Assembly (NCBI GenBank): GCA_963922685.1
Contig: CAWUJM010000030.1
Span: 1 to 21,883 of the forward strand
DNA: 21,883 bases
Origin: JAHDBG01 sp963922685
GTDB taxonomy: Bacteria > Pseudomonadota > Gammaproteobacteria > Chromatiales > Chromatiaceae
Reading direction: 5' to 3'
Shown: piece by piece, positions 1 through 7,672 of the stretch
Numbering within the stretch: the stretch's first letter is position 1
How the letters are laid out: every line of letters starts with the position of its first letter
Made by a program: the position numbers and the translations under genes
The notes under the pieces: generated by a model
Seen by the model: the letters and a program-made list of their open reading frames with translations, nothing else
What the model was told of the DNA's origin: nothing
Database searches by the model: none

Positions 1-11
1 GCTGAAAGCTG

Positions 12-28
12 CCCGCCTGAAAGGCGGG
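12..28 (-). terminator. Hairpin downstream of rplT, possible terminator
   Basis: A perfect 6-bp GC stem (CCCGCC at 12-17, GGCGGG at 23-28) closes a 5-base loop about 36 bases after the rplT stop. On the minus strand the stem is followed by a mixed sequence with only one short T run, so it is a weak intrinsic terminator at best. It could also be a processing or pausing hairpin in a transcript continuing beyond the window. Confidence 0.4.
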
Positions 29-35
29 GGTTTCA

Positions 36-52
36 ACCTCTGAAAACAGACG
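36..52. repeat. Partial copy of the 49-bp operon repeat
   Basis: The bases ACCTCTGAAAAC at 36-47 followed by AGACG match one arm of the palindromic repeats at 702-750 and 1302-1349. The second arm is not seen, so this is a half copy in the spacer after rplT. Confidence 0.4.
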
Positions 53-63
53 AATGAAATGTA

Positions 64-426
64 TCAATCATTCGCTAAAGCTGCTTTAGCCTGGTCGGCG
101 AGCTGGTTAAAGGTTGGCATATCATGTACGGCAATGTCTGCCAGCATTTTGCGGTCAACCAGAATACCTGCCTTGTTCAGGCCATAAATAAAACGACTGT
201 AAGACAAATCGTTCAGACGGGCTGCAGCATTGATCCGCTGGATCCACAAGGCGCGGAACTGGCGTTTTTTCTGCCGCCGGTCCCGATACGCATACTGTCC
301 GGCCTTGATGACCGCTTGTTTTGCGACCCGCAATACCTTGCTGCGTGCGCCATAATAGCCTTTTGCCTGATCCAGCACCTTTTTATGGCGGGCATGGGCC
401 TGTACGCCGCGTTTGATTCTTGGCAT
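64..426 (-). CDS. rplT: 50S ribosomal protein L20
   Basis: A 120-residue protein, the usual L20 length. It starts with the typical MPRIKRGV, followed by a highly basic N-terminal arm (GYYGARSKVLRVAKQAV, then YAYRDRRQKKRQFR) that threads into 23S rRNA, and ends with the globular C-terminal part (NKAGILVDRKMLADIAVHD). L20 binds 23S rRNA early in 50S assembly. In Enterobacteria it also represses its own operon by binding the rpmI leader; that is known biology, not shown here. AGGAG lies 8 bases before the ATG, in the 15-base spacer after rpmI, so it is co-transcribed as the last visible gene of thrS-infC-rpmI-rplT. The usual pheST would lie outside the window. Confidence 0.98.
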   Translation of the reverse strand: MPRIKRGVQAHARHKKVLDQAKGYYGARSKVLRVAKQAVIKAGQYAYRDRRQKKRQFRALWIQRINAAARLNDLSYSRFIYGLNKAGILVDRKMLADIAVHDMPTFNQLADQAKAALAND

Positions 427-441
427 GTGATGAGCTCCTGA

Positions 442-636
442 TCAGGCGTACGGCAGTAAACGGCGTGCTGCAGGGGCATCTGCGGCGTGCAGCATGGCGG
501 GTGAGCGCAGGTGCCGTTTGCGCTTCGTCGATTTTTTGGTCAGGATATGGCGGCGATGTGACTGGGCGCGCTTAATCCCACCGGCAGTGACGCGAAATCG
601 TTTCGCAGCCCCGCTCTGGCTCTTCATTTTTGGCAT
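442..636 (-). CDS. rpmI: 50S ribosomal protein L35
   Basis: A 64-residue, very basic protein with the L35 pattern: MPKMKSQSGAAKRFRVT, RAQSHRRHILTKKSTKRKRHLR, and the hydrophobic end RLLPYA. The length is exactly typical. L35 is a small 50S protein. GGAG lies 7 bases before the ATG, and rplT follows 15 bases after the stop. It sits between infC and rplT as in almost all bacteria. The spacer from infC (637-750) holds two hairpins, a plausible place for L20-dependent autoregulation. Confidence 0.97.
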   Translation of the reverse strand: MPKMKSQSGAAKRFRVTAGGIKRAQSHRRHILTKKSTKRKRHLRSPAMLHAADAPAARRLLPYA

Positions 637-665
637 GTTTTATCTCCATTAAGGGTAACAAAGTG

Positions 666-698
666 CGTGGCCCGGGCAATGCCACTGGCCCGGCCACG
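666..698 (-). promoter_or_regulatory. Strong hairpin in the infC-rpmI spacer
   Basis: An 11-bp GC-rich stem with one bulged base (666-677 pairs with 688-698) encloses a 10-base loop. It lies about 30 bases ahead of the rpmI start on the mRNA, right after the palindromic repeat at 702-750. In E. coli this part of the operon carries the structured L20 operator controlling rpmI-rplT; here the location matches, but I see no sequence proof of L20 binding. No T tract follows, so a terminator role is unlikely. Confidence 0.4.
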
Positions 699-701
699 TT
701 C

Positions 702-750
702 AGGGCACCTCTGAAAACTGCTGCGCTCTCGACGTTTGCAGAGGCACCCT
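702..750. repeat. 49-bp palindromic repeat, copy in infC-rpmI spacer
   Basis: The arms at 702-718 (AGGGCACCTCTGAAAAC) and 734-750 form an imperfect 17-bp inverted repeat with three mismatches around a 15-base centre. The same arms and a nearly identical centre (TGCTnCGCTCnCGAC) recur at 1302-1349 between thrS and infC. The copy abuts the infC stop codon, so its arm is the first thing transcribed after infC. Confidence 0.75.
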
Positions 751-1275
751 TTATTTTTTCTTACGGGGCGCCAATACCATGATCATCTGGCGCCCTTCCA
801 TCATCGGGCGCTGTTCCACCTGGCTCAGTTCTGCCAGATCCTGCTCTATCTGGCGCAGCATATCGAGGCCCAGATCACGGTGAGCATGTTCGCGTCCGCG
901 AAAGCGCATGGTGATTTTACATTTATCGCCTTGGTCCAGAAATTCGTGTAGTTTACGCAGCTTGATCTGGTAGTCACCGCTGTCGGTGCCGGGGCGAAAC
1001 TTCATTTCTTTCAGTTGTGTCTGTTTTTGTTTTTTGCGTGCTTCCTGTCGTTGCTTCTTTTTTTCAAACAGGAACTTACCGTGATCCATGATCCGGCAGA
1101 CAGGTGGTTCTGCATTCGGCACAATTTCAACCAGATCCAGGTTTTGTGCCTTCGCATGGCTCAGTGCGTCTTCCAGTCTGACCACGCCGACCTGGCTACC
1201 ATCCATATCAATTAAGCGGACCTGCGCGGCAGTAATCTCCTGATTCAGGCGATTACGTTTATTTTGTCTGGCGAT
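751..1275 (-). CDS. infC: Translation initiation factor IF-3, AUC start
   Basis: IF-3 binds the 30S subunit, keeps it from joining 50S early and checks the start codon. The first ATG in frame (1206) would give only 151 residues and lose the start of the N-domain. The frame stays open upstream and encodes ARQNKRNRLNQEITAAQVRL, the conserved IF-3 N-terminus, beginning at an ATC codon at 1275-1273. GGAGG (1289-1285) precedes that ATC by 9 bases, so I place the start there, giving 174 residues, the normal family size. Rare AUU/AUC starts on infC are well known and allow IF-3 to repress its own translation. Conserved NAEPPVCRIMDHGKFLFE and the C-domain GRxxAH motif (FRGREHAH) are present. Confidence 0.95.
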   Translation of the reverse strand: MARQNKRNRLNQEITAAQVRLIDMDGSQVGVVRLEDALSHAKAQNLDLVEIVPNAEPPVCRIMDHGKFLFEKKKQRQEARKKQKQTQLKEMKFRPGTDSGDYQIKLRKLHEFLDQGDKCKITMRFRGREHAHRDLGLDMLRQIEQDLAELSQVEQRPMMEGRQMIMVLAPRKKK

Positions 1276-1301
1276 ACTTTGCTTCCTCCAGTTGTACTAA
1301 A

Positions 1302-1349
1302 AGGTGCTTCTGAAAACTGCTTCGCTCGCGACGTTTTCAGAGGTGCCCT
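1302..1349. repeat. 49-bp palindromic repeat, copy in thrS-infC spacer
   Basis: The arm at 1333-1349 (GTTTTCAGAGGTGCCCT) is the reverse complement of the left arm of the 702-750 copy; the other arm (1302-1318) has a few mismatches. The centre is again TGCTTCGCTCGCGAC. The copy occupies most of the spacer, ending 17 bases before the thrS stop on one side and about 27 bases from the infC AUC start on the other. Confidence 0.75.
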
Positions 1350-1366
1350 GAATTAAATAAGGTGAT

Positions 1367-3289
1367 TTAGTCCGGGCGACGGGCCAGCTCAGCAACATCT
1401 GCCTGCAAATGAGCCAGCAGGGCACTCAATGACAGGCTGCCAAGGTTTGTTCCGTCGCGCTGGCGTACTGCGATACAGTGTTCATTCACTTCGCGATCAC
1501 CCACCACCAGCAGGTAAGGCACCCGGGCCAGCGTGTGCTCGCGAATTTTAAAGCCGACCTTTTCGTTTCTCAAGTCGGCAACAGTCCGGAATGCCTGTTT
1601 TCTGAGTTCATCTGTGATTTGTTGCGTATAGGCATGATGGCGATCGGCAATGGCAAGCACAGCGATCTGTACCGGTGCCAGCCAGGTTGGCAGGGCACCC
1701 GCATAATGCTCTAACAGGATGCCGATGAATCGTTCCAGAGAACCCAGGATGGCGCGATGTAACATCACCGGCACCTGCTTCGTGTTGTCTGCCGCGATAT
1801 AGCTGGCATCAAGCCGGGCCGGCATGGCAAAATCCAGCTGGATGGTGCCCAGTTGCCAGACACGCTGCAGACAGTCACGCAGCGAAAATTCTATCTTGGG
1901 CCCGTAAAAGGCCCCTTCACCTGGCTGCAATTCCCAATCCAGCTGACGTTGTTCCAGAGCTTGTTGCAGTGCCTGTTCGGCCTTGTCCCACAGGGTATCA
2001 TCACCAACCCGTCGGACCGGGCGGGTAGACAGTCTGATCAGGACGTCATCAAAGCCGAAATCATGATATACCGAAAATAACAGGTCGATAAAGGCGAGGA
2101 CTTCCGGCAGTATCTGTTGTTCTGTGCAGAAGATATGCGCATCATCCTGCACAAAATTGCGTACCCGCATCAGGCCGTGCAGAGTGCCGGACGGCTCGTT
2201 GCGATGACAGGAGCCAAATTCGGCCAGACGCAGCGGCAGCTGGTGATGGCTCTTCAGACCCTGTCTGAAGATCTGAATATGCGCCGGGCAGTTCATCGGC
2301 TTGATCGCATAGTCACGGTGTTCGGAATGGGTGGTGAAGATCATGTCACCAAATTTTTCCCAGTGTCCGGACTGTTCCCACAGGCTGCGATCAAGCATCT
2401 GTGGTGTATGCACTTCCTGGTATCCCTGCTCACGCAACGTACGCCGGATATAGTCCTGCACAATCAGGTACAGCTGCCAGCCCTTATCGTGCCAGAATAC
2501 CATACCCGGTGCCTGTTCCTGAATATGGAACAGATCCAGTGCCTTACCCAGCTTGCGGTGGTCACGTTTTTCTGCTTCCTGCAACCGGTGCAGATAGGTC
2601 TTCAGCTCTTTTTTATTGCGCCAGGCGGTGCCATAAATCCGTTGCAGCATCGGTTGTCCGGCATCCCCGCGCCAGTAGCTGCCGGCCAGTTTCAGTAGCT
2701 TAAACGCCTTCGGTAGTTTGCCGGTACTCGGTAGGTGCGGGCCGCGACACAGATCAAACCAGTCGCCCTGGCGATAGATCGACACGGGTTCATCCGGCGG
2801 TATCTGGTCAATCAGTTCCACTTTGAAATGTTCGCCCAACCCGGCGAAGGTTTGTCTGGCCTGAGCGGTATCCCATATCTCACGCTGAATCGGCAGGTCG
2901 CGATCCACAATCTCGTGCATACGGGCTTCAATCAGCGTCAGGTCGTCCGGGGTAAATGCCGTGTCGCGTGCAAAATCGTAATAAAAACCATCCTCAATAG
3001 CCGGGCCGATAGTGACCTGAGTGCCTGGAAATAATTCCTGTACCGCCTGTGCCATCACATGTGCAGCATCGTGCCGGATCAGGGGCAGTGCGGCTTCGTC
3101 TTTATGTGTGATCAGTGTCAGTGTTGTATCCTGATTCAGGATATACGACAGATCAATCAGCATATCATCAATCTGGCCTGCGAGCGCAGCACGGGCCAGT
3201 CCCGGGCCGATGTCAGCGGCAACCTGTGCAACAGACACGGGTTGCTCAAAGGCGCGACTGGAACCGTCAGGCAGTGTGATCACCGGCAT
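1367..3289 (-). CDS. thrS: Threonyl-tRNA synthetase
   Basis: A full-length 640-residue class II synthetase that charges tRNA-Thr in the cytoplasm. In order: N-terminal TGS domain (~1-60); editing domain with H73 and H77 (RHDAAH) and the C181-GPH185 pair that clears mischarged serine; catalytic core with zinc ligands C334 (PMNCPAH), H385 (QDDAHIF) and H511 (VMLHRAILG); motif 2 in FGSCHRNEPSG; motif 3 in HRAILGSLERF; C-terminal anticodon-binding domain (~540-640). The three zinc ligands fall at the same numbers as in E. coli. It starts 4 bases after the stop of an Rpn-family remnant and has only a weak AGG upstream; no leader with its own promoter is visible, which is unusual. It leads the thrS-infC-rpmI-rplT operon. 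Confidence 0.98.
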   Translation of the reverse strand: MPVITLPDGSSRAFEQPVSVAQVAADIGPGLARAALAGQIDDMLIDLSYILNQDTTLTLITHKDEAALPLIRHDAAHVMAQAVQELFPGTQVTIGPAIEDGFYYDFARDTAFTPDDLTLIEARMHEIVDRDLPIQREIWDTAQARQTFAGLGEHFKVELIDQIPPDEPVSIYRQGDWFDLCRGPHLPSTGKLPKAFKLLKLAGSYWRGDAGQPMLQRIYGTAWRNKKELKTYLHRLQEAEKRDHRKLGKALDLFHIQEQAPGMVFWHDKGWQLYLIVQDYIRRTLREQGYQEVHTPQMLDRSLWEQSGHWEKFGDMIFTTHSEHRDYAIKPMNCPAHIQIFRQGLKSHHQLPLRLAEFGSCHRNEPSGTLHGLMRVRNFVQDDAHIFCTEQQILPEVLAFIDLLFSVYHDFGFDDVLIRLSTRPVRRVGDDTLWDKAEQALQQALEQRQLDWELQPGEGAFYGPKIEFSLRDCLQRVWQLGTIQLDFAMPARLDASYIAADNTKQVPVMLHRAILGSLERFIGILLEHYAGALPTWLAPVQIAVLAIADRHHAYTQQITDELRKQAFRTVADLRNEKVGFKIREHTLARVPYLLVVGDREVNEHCIAVRQRDGTNLGSLSLSALLAHLQADVAELARRPD

Positions 3290-3293
3290 GGTA

Positions 3294-3839
3294 TCAGCCT
3301 GTCGCAGGGTGTGTTCCGGATGCGAACACTTCCTGCGCAGAACGTGCAGACAGAATACGCTCAGACCAGCGGCGTAAGGTATCAGTATCGGCCTGGATCA
3401 CGTGTGTGTGCACTGCCTGACTGGGTGTCTGGCCAAATGTGACTGCCAGCTGGCCCAGCAACATATCAGCGACACCCTGTTGTCGGCCTTGTTGCATGCC
3501 TTGTTGCCAACCCTGATCACGCAACCATGTTTTGAATGAAGTCATCCGGGATTCCTCCGTCAGGTATTCCTGTCCATACTGTATTCTTTTCTGCTCACTC
3601 AGGTTGGCATAAATATCAATAAAGTCAACGTATTTTTCACGCTTCTTCGGGTCAGATTCCAGGGCAAATAAGCCGCGCAGTGACTGGTCGTACACCTGTA
3701 GTCCGGGGGTTTGTGCACAAGCCATGTTGAGCAAGTTCAGGCGGGCGACGATATTATCGCTGGTACAATGATCAGTGTAGCGCAAACTGGCTGCTTCGCA
3801 GGCGATATAGCTAAAGTCCAGACAGGTCTTTTTGTGTGT
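3294..3839 (-). pseudogene. N-terminally truncated Rpn/PD-(D/E)XK transposase-like nuclease
   Basis: This frame matches the C-terminal half of the Rpn (recombination-promoting nuclease, PDDEXK_2) family: a linker DFSYIACEASSL, then NIVARLNLLNMAC, helical KKREKYVDFIDIYANLSE, glutamine-glycine repeats (QQGMQQGRQQG) and a final DUF4351-like segment (LLGQLAVTFGQTP to ARSAQEVF). The nuclease domain itself is absent. Homology-like sequence runs upstream to about 3839, where the asd stop codon lies, and no normal start exists; the first usable codon is TTG at 3785. I read it as a beheaded remnant left between asd and thrS. A short expressed C-terminal fragment cannot be excluded because the frame is still open. 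Confidence 0.75.
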
Positions 3840-4960
3840 CAGGCTGCTTCCAGCAGAATGCGCAACATACGCCTGAGTGGCTCAGCAGCACCCCAGAGTA
3901 GCTGATCGCCGACGGTGAAGACATTCAGGTAACGCTCACCCAGATTCATTTTGCGCAGGCGACCGACCGGGATATCCAGAGTGCCGGTGACCTGTGCCGG
4001 GCTGAGCTGCTGCACTGTTGCGGCGCGTTCATTCGGTACGATCCGTGACCAGGCGTTGGCTTCATCCAGAATGGATGCGATGTCGTCCAGCGGCACATTA
4101 TGTTTCAGCTTAACCGTCAGTGCCTGACTATGGCAGCGCAGGGCACCGATGCGGACACAGGTACCATCAACCGGAATCTGCTCCGGTGTCAGTCCCAGAA
4201 TCTTATTAGCCTCGCTGACCGCCTTCCATTCTTCTTTGCTTTGTCCGTTCTCCAGCGGGATATCAATCCAGGGAATCAGGCTGCCGGCCAGTGGTACACC
4301 AAACTGGCTGGTCGCAAACTCAGTATCCCGCATCATAGCGGTGACCCGGCACTCAATATCCAGAACAGCCGCTGCCGGGTCGGCTGATAAACCGGCTGCG
4401 GCGTGATGTAACTGCCCCATCTGTTGCAATAATTCACGCATGTGGCGTGCGCCGGCACCAGAGGCGGCCTGGTAGGTCATGGCACTGATCCATTCGACCA
4501 GATCCTGCTGCAACAAGCCACCGATCGCCATCAGCATCAGACTGACCGTACAATTGCCGCCGATAAAGTCTTTTCTGCCAGCGGTCAGTGCCTGGTCAAT
4601 CACAGGCCGGTTGACCGGGTCCAGTACAATGACACTGTCCTCGTGCATACGCAATGCGGAGGCTGCATCAATCCAGTAACCACGCCAGCCATCCTGGCGT
4701 AGTGCATGATGAATGCGCCGGGTATAGTCCCCGCCCTGGCAGGTAATGATGATATCCATCCGGCTGAGTGCTGCCAGATCGGTCGCATCCTGCAGCGGCG
4801 GCACCGCACATCCGATATCAGGGGCGGGCTGGCCGACTTGTGACGTGGTAAAGAATACCGGATCGCTGATCAGATCGAAATCGTGCTCAGCCTGCATCCG
4901 TTCCAGCAGAACAGAGCCGACCATCCCGCGCCAGCCGACAAATCCAGCAGTACATCCCAT
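3839..4960 (-). CDS. asd: Aspartate-semialdehyde dehydrogenase
   Basis: A 373-residue NADPH-dependent enzyme reducing aspartyl phosphate to aspartate semialdehyde, the branch point to lysine/diaminopimelate, threonine and methionine. The Rossmann start GFVGWRGMVGSVLLERM and active-site Cys137 in GGNCTVSL are clear, with the catalytic histidine in RIGALRCHSQAL. VGQPAPDIG and the overall length fit the Gram-negative Asd type. I use ATG at 4960 rather than GTG at 4963, since AAGG lies 7 bases upstream of the ATG. It diverges from the carbonic anhydrase gene; no convincing asd promoter was found in the 160-base spacer. The Rpn remnant and thrS follow on the same strand, so transcription may run through. 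Confidence 0.97.
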   Translation of the reverse strand: MGCTAGFVGWRGMVGSVLLERMQAEHDFDLISDPVFFTTSQVGQPAPDIGCAVPPLQDATDLAALSRMDIIITCQGGDYTRRIHHALRQDGWRGYWIDAASALRMHEDSVIVLDPVNRPVIDQALTAGRKDFIGGNCTVSLMLMAIGGLLQQDLVEWISAMTYQAASGAGARHMRELLQQMGQLHHAAAGLSADPAAAVLDIECRVTAMMRDTEFATSQFGVPLAGSLIPWIDIPLENGQSKEEWKAVSEANKILGLTPEQIPVDGTCVRIGALRCHSQALTVKLKHNVPLDDIASILDEANAWSRIVPNERAATVQQLSPAQVTGTLDIPVGRLRKMNLGERYLNVFTVGDQLLWGAAEPLRRMLRILLEAA

Positions 4961-5022
4961 CACACAACCTTAGTGATATCACGTTTCCCGGTGCTGTCTG
5001 TCAGGCGTATCCTGCAGACATT

Positions 5023-5051
5023 TTGTGCCGGAAGAGACATTGGCATAAAAT
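5023..5051 (+). promoter_or_regulatory. Sigma70-like promoter for the carbonic anhydrase-serC unit
   Basis: TTGTGC (5023-5028) and TAAAAT (5046-5051) are separated by exactly 17 bases, a good sigma70 match. Transcription would start near 5058, giving a leader of about 65 bases. The leader contains a small hairpin (ACCCT 5078-5082 with AGGGT 5086-5090). Confidence 0.6.
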
Positions 5052-5122
5052 GAACCCATGATAACGGATTTTAACCGACCCTGGCAGGGTTCTTGACCAG
5101 GCCTTTTTGTTACATAGATTTA

Positions 5123-5782
5123 ATGATGCAACAGATACAATCTTTACCGACGGATTTTATCCGCAGCCATAATAACTGGCAGAGACAGCGGACTTCAGCG
5201 TACAGGGAGACTGCAGTGCAACTGGCAGATGATGGCCAGACACCGAAGGCGATGGTGATCGGTTGTTGTGATAGCCGGGTACAGCCCGCAGAGGTATTCA
5301 ATGGCGATATCGGAGATTTTTTTGTGTATCGCAACATTGCAAATGCAGTGCCTCCGGTGGATCATCCGCAAGCGACTTCAACTGCTGCTGCGCTGCAGTA
5401 TGGCTTAACTGTCCTGAATATTCAGCATCTGATCGTGATGGGCCATTCTCGTTGTGGTGGTGTACAGGGCTGCCACAGCTTGTGTTCAGGGCAGGCACCG
5501 GAACTGGATAGCCCGGACAGCTTTGTGGGCAGCTGGTTGCAGGTACTGCGTCCGGCGTATGAACGTATGCAGCGTACATTACAACCAGGACAGGATCCGC
5601 TCGTTGCTCTGGAACAGGCGAGTGTGCTGCAATCGCTGGATCATCTGCTGACGCACGATTTTATCCGTACCCGGGTTTCGGCTGGTACCCTGGCATTGCA
5701 TGGCACCTGGCTGGATATCCGTTCCGGGGCGGTTTCGGCGTATGACCCGCAGACCGGTGCGTTTGTCTCGCTGGTGGCTTAA
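5123..5782 (+). CDS. Beta-class carbonic anhydrase
   Basis: A zinc enzyme interconverting CO2 and bicarbonate in the cytoplasm. The beta-class ligand set is complete: Cys48 and Asp50/Arg52 in CCDSRV, His108 and Cys111 in GHSRCGG. VYRNIANAVPP and ALQYGLTVLNIQHLIVMG are further family blocks. With the ATG at 5123 it has 219 residues, typical for bacterial Can/CynT-like enzymes; ATG 5126 is equally possible. The in-frame TTG at 5093 is not supported. There is no clear Shine-Dalgarno before either ATG. It ends 12 bases before serC and probably shares its transcript. Bicarbonate supply for biosynthetic carboxylations is the likely role, by inference. Confidence 0.93.
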   Translation: MMQQIQSLPTDFIRSHNNWQRQRTSAYRETAVQLADDGQTPKAMVIGCCDSRVQPAEVFNGDIGDFFVYRNIANAVPPVDHPQATSTAAALQYGLTVLNIQHLIVMGHSRCGGVQGCHSLCSGQAPELDSPDSFVGSWLQVLRPAYERMQRTLQPGQDPLVALEQASVLQSLDHLLTHDFIRTRVSAGTLALHGTWLDIRSGAVSAYDPQTGAFVSLVA

Positions 5783-5794
5783 GGCAGCACAGAC

Positions 5795-6874
5795 ATGACA
5801 GATTACAATTTCAGTGCCGGCCCGGCGATGTTGCCTGCGCCGGTCATGCAGCAGGCGCAGGCTGAGCTGTGTGACTGGCAGGGCAGCGGCACTTCCGTGA
5901 TGGAAATCAGCCATCGGGGTCCGGCCTTTATGGCACTGGCGGCGCAGGCAGAGACTGATCTGCGTGATCTGCTGGCCATACCGGATCATTACACAGTGTT
6001 GTTTCTGCAGGGAGGTGCGTCCAGTCAGTTTGCGATGGTGCCATTGAATCTGCGCAGCCCGGATGGCTGTGCAGATTATTATCTGACCGGTGCCTGGTCA
6101 GTGAAGGCGTTCACAGAGGCCAGACGACATCTGCCAGTGCAGGTGGTGGCTGATATGCGTGAATATCAGTTCACGCAGTTACCAGCAGCGGACAGTGTGT
6201 CCTTCAGCCCGCAGGCAGATTATGTGCACTATACCCCGAATGAAACGATTCACGGGGTGGAGTTCAGCTATATTCCGGAAACGGGTGATATCCCGTTAGT
6301 GGCTGATTTTTCTTCCAGTATTCTGTCCGGCCCGCTGCCGATTGAGCGGTTTGGTATCATCTACGCCGGTGCGCAGAAAAATATCGGCCCGGCAGGTCTG
6401 ACTCTGGTCATCATCCGCAATGACCTGCTGGGTCTTGCTGGCGCACAGGTGCCTGCGATGTTGCAGTATGCACTGCAGGCGGAACAGGGTTCCATGTATA
6501 ACACGCCGCCGACCTTTGCCTGGTATCTGGCTGGATTGGTGTTTGCGTGGTTGAAGGCACAGGGTGGACTGCAGGTGATGGCGGCCATCAATCAACGCAA
6601 GGCGGATGCACTGTATACAGCGATTGATCAGAGTGATTTTTATCACAATGCAGTAGATCCGGGTTGCCGCTCACGCATGAATATTCCTTTTACTCTGGCG
6701 AATACCCGTCTGGATAAGATGTTTCTGGCGGAAGCGGAACAGGCCGGGTTACGAGCGTTGAAGGGCCACCGCCTGGTTGGCGGGATGCGTGCCAGTCTGT
6801 ACAACGCGATGCCGGAATCGGGCGTACAGGCCTTAATCAGCTTTATGGCAGAGTTTGAACGTTGTTATGGCTGA
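5795..6874 (+). CDS. serC: Phosphoserine aminotransferase
   Basis: A 359-residue class V PLP enzyme that makes 3-phosphoserine from phosphohydroxypyruvate and glutamate; in many proteobacteria it also serves the PdxB route to pyridoxal phosphate. It begins with the family signature YNFSAGPAMLP and shows FLQGGASSQFAMVPLNL, HYTPNETIHGVEF and the PLP-lysine K195 in YAGAQKNIGPAGL. The end VGGMRASLYNAMPESGVQALISFM is canonical. AAGG lies upstream, just after the carbonic anhydrase stop. The length is normal and no defect is visible. The usual partners (pheA, aroA, cmk, ihfB) are absent, so gene order differs from Pseudomonas-like genomes. Confidence 0.97.
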   Translation: MTDYNFSAGPAMLPAPVMQQAQAELCDWQGSGTSVMEISHRGPAFMALAAQAETDLRDLLAIPDHYTVLFLQGGASSQFAMVPLNLRSPDGCADYYLTGAWSVKAFTEARRHLPVQVVADMREYQFTQLPAADSVSFSPQADYVHYTPNETIHGVEFSYIPETGDIPLVADFSSSILSGPLPIERFGIIYAGAQKNIGPAGLTLVIIRNDLLGLAGAQVPAMLQYALQAEQGSMYNTPPTFAWYLAGLVFAWLKAQGGLQVMAAINQRKADALYTAIDQSDFYHNAVDPGCRSRMNIPFTLANTRLDKMFLAEAEQAGLRALKGHRLVGGMRASLYNAMPESGVQALISFMAEFERCYG

Positions 6875-6920
6875 ATATCGTGACACAGGTGTTGACGTTC
6901 CTCTTGCTGTACGAATAAGT

Positions 6921-6949
6921 TTGACGGTTTTCCCGGTTAGCCCTAAAAT
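6921..6949 (+). promoter_or_regulatory. Sigma70 promoter for rplU-rpmA
   Basis: TTGACG (6921-6926) and TAAAAT (6944-6949) have a 17-base spacer, close to consensus. The start would lie near 6956, leaving a ~100-base leader. That leader contains a short A/T inverted repeat (GAATT and AATTC around 6984-6999). Apart from this promoter and leader, 6875-7058 shows no gene; the short open frame that crosses it has no family features. Confidence 0.75.
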
Positions 6950-7058
6950 TAGCAGGCTTTGGTCTGGTTCTACCTACTTCAAAGAATTAATAAAATTCGT
7001 AGTGTTCTGTATCATATTGCAGAGCTGTACTCTGGTGTATTTGCGGGGATAAAGACCG

Positions 7059-7373
7059 ATGTATGCGGTAATTCAATCGGGCGGGAAACAGTTTCGGGTG
7101 TCAGAAGGCAGTCAGCTGTGTGTTGAAAAGCTCAGGGCAACAGTCGGTGAGACGATCACGCTGGACCGTGTGCTGCTGGTCGCGAATGGTGATCAGGTGA
7201 CAGCGGGTACCCCGCTGGTACCGGGTTGTCAGGTGCAGGCTGAAGTACTGCGTCACGATCGGGCGAAGAAGGTGAAGATCATCAAATTCCGGCGGCGCAA
7301 GCATCATATGAAGCGTCAGGGGCACCGGCAATATTTTACCGAACTCCGGATTACCGGTATTCAGGCAGCTTAA
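7059..7373 (+). CDS. rplU: 50S ribosomal protein L21
   Basis: A 104-residue L21 with the family start MYAVIQSGGKQFRVSEG, the strand segment TITLDRVLLVANGD and the RNA-binding tail KIIKFRRRKHHMKRQGHRQ. L21 binds 23S rRNA domain I in the 50S subunit. A GGGGAT/AAAG stretch upstream may serve as ribosome-binding site. rpmA starts 13 bases after the stop. The pair lies behind the promoter at 6921-6949. Confidence 0.98.
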   Translation: MYAVIQSGGKQFRVSEGSQLCVEKLRATVGETITLDRVLLVANGDQVTAGTPLVPGCQVQAEVLRHDRAKKVKIIKFRRRKHHMKRQGHRQYFTELRITGIQAA

Positions 7374-7386
7374 GTGAGACAATGTT

Positions 7387-7647
7387 ATGGCACATAAAAA
7401 GGCGGGCGGTAGTTCCCGCAACGGTCGCGATTCTGAGTCAAAACGCCTCGGGGTGAAAAAATTCGGCGGTCAGCATGTAACTCCCGGTCATATTCTGGTG
7501 CGTCAGCGTGGCACCCGGCTGCATGCCGGCAGAAATGTGGGCTGTGGCAGAGATCACACATTATTTGCGCTGGTGGAAGGGCTGGTGAAGTTCGAGATCA
7601 AAGGCCCGAACAAACGCCGCTATGTCAGCGTACAGTGTCCTGCCTGA
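7387..7647 (+). CDS. rpmA: 50S ribosomal protein L27
   Basis: An 86-residue L27. The start MAHKKAGGSSRNGRDSESKR is the Gram-negative form, which reaches the peptidyl-transferase centre without proteolytic trimming (the Firmicute-type cleavable leader is absent). LGVKKFGGQHVTPGHILVRQ and GRDHTLFALVEG are conserved. It is followed by a strong intrinsic terminator at 7673-7701, which most likely ends the bulk of the rplU-rpmA message. Confidence 0.98.
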   Translation: MAHKKAGGSSRNGRDSESKRLGVKKFGGQHVTPGHILVRQRGTRLHAGRNVGCGRDHTLFALVEGLVKFEIKGPNKRRYVSVQCPA

Positions 7648-7672
7648 TGCATCAGGCTTTCGCACAGACCAC

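Noticed and set aside
2117..2698. 193-codon plus-strand open frame
   Set aside because: It lies fully antisense to the catalytic core of thrS, and its translation shows no family pattern.
5093..5122. TTG start and TTGACC box as start or promoter for carbonic anhydrase
   Set aside because: A promoter here would leave almost no leader, and the extra N-terminal residues are not family-like; the 5023-5051 promoter fits better.
6855..7052. 65-codon frame between serC and rplU
   Set aside because: It overlaps the serC end and the rplU promoter, and shows no protein-like pattern.
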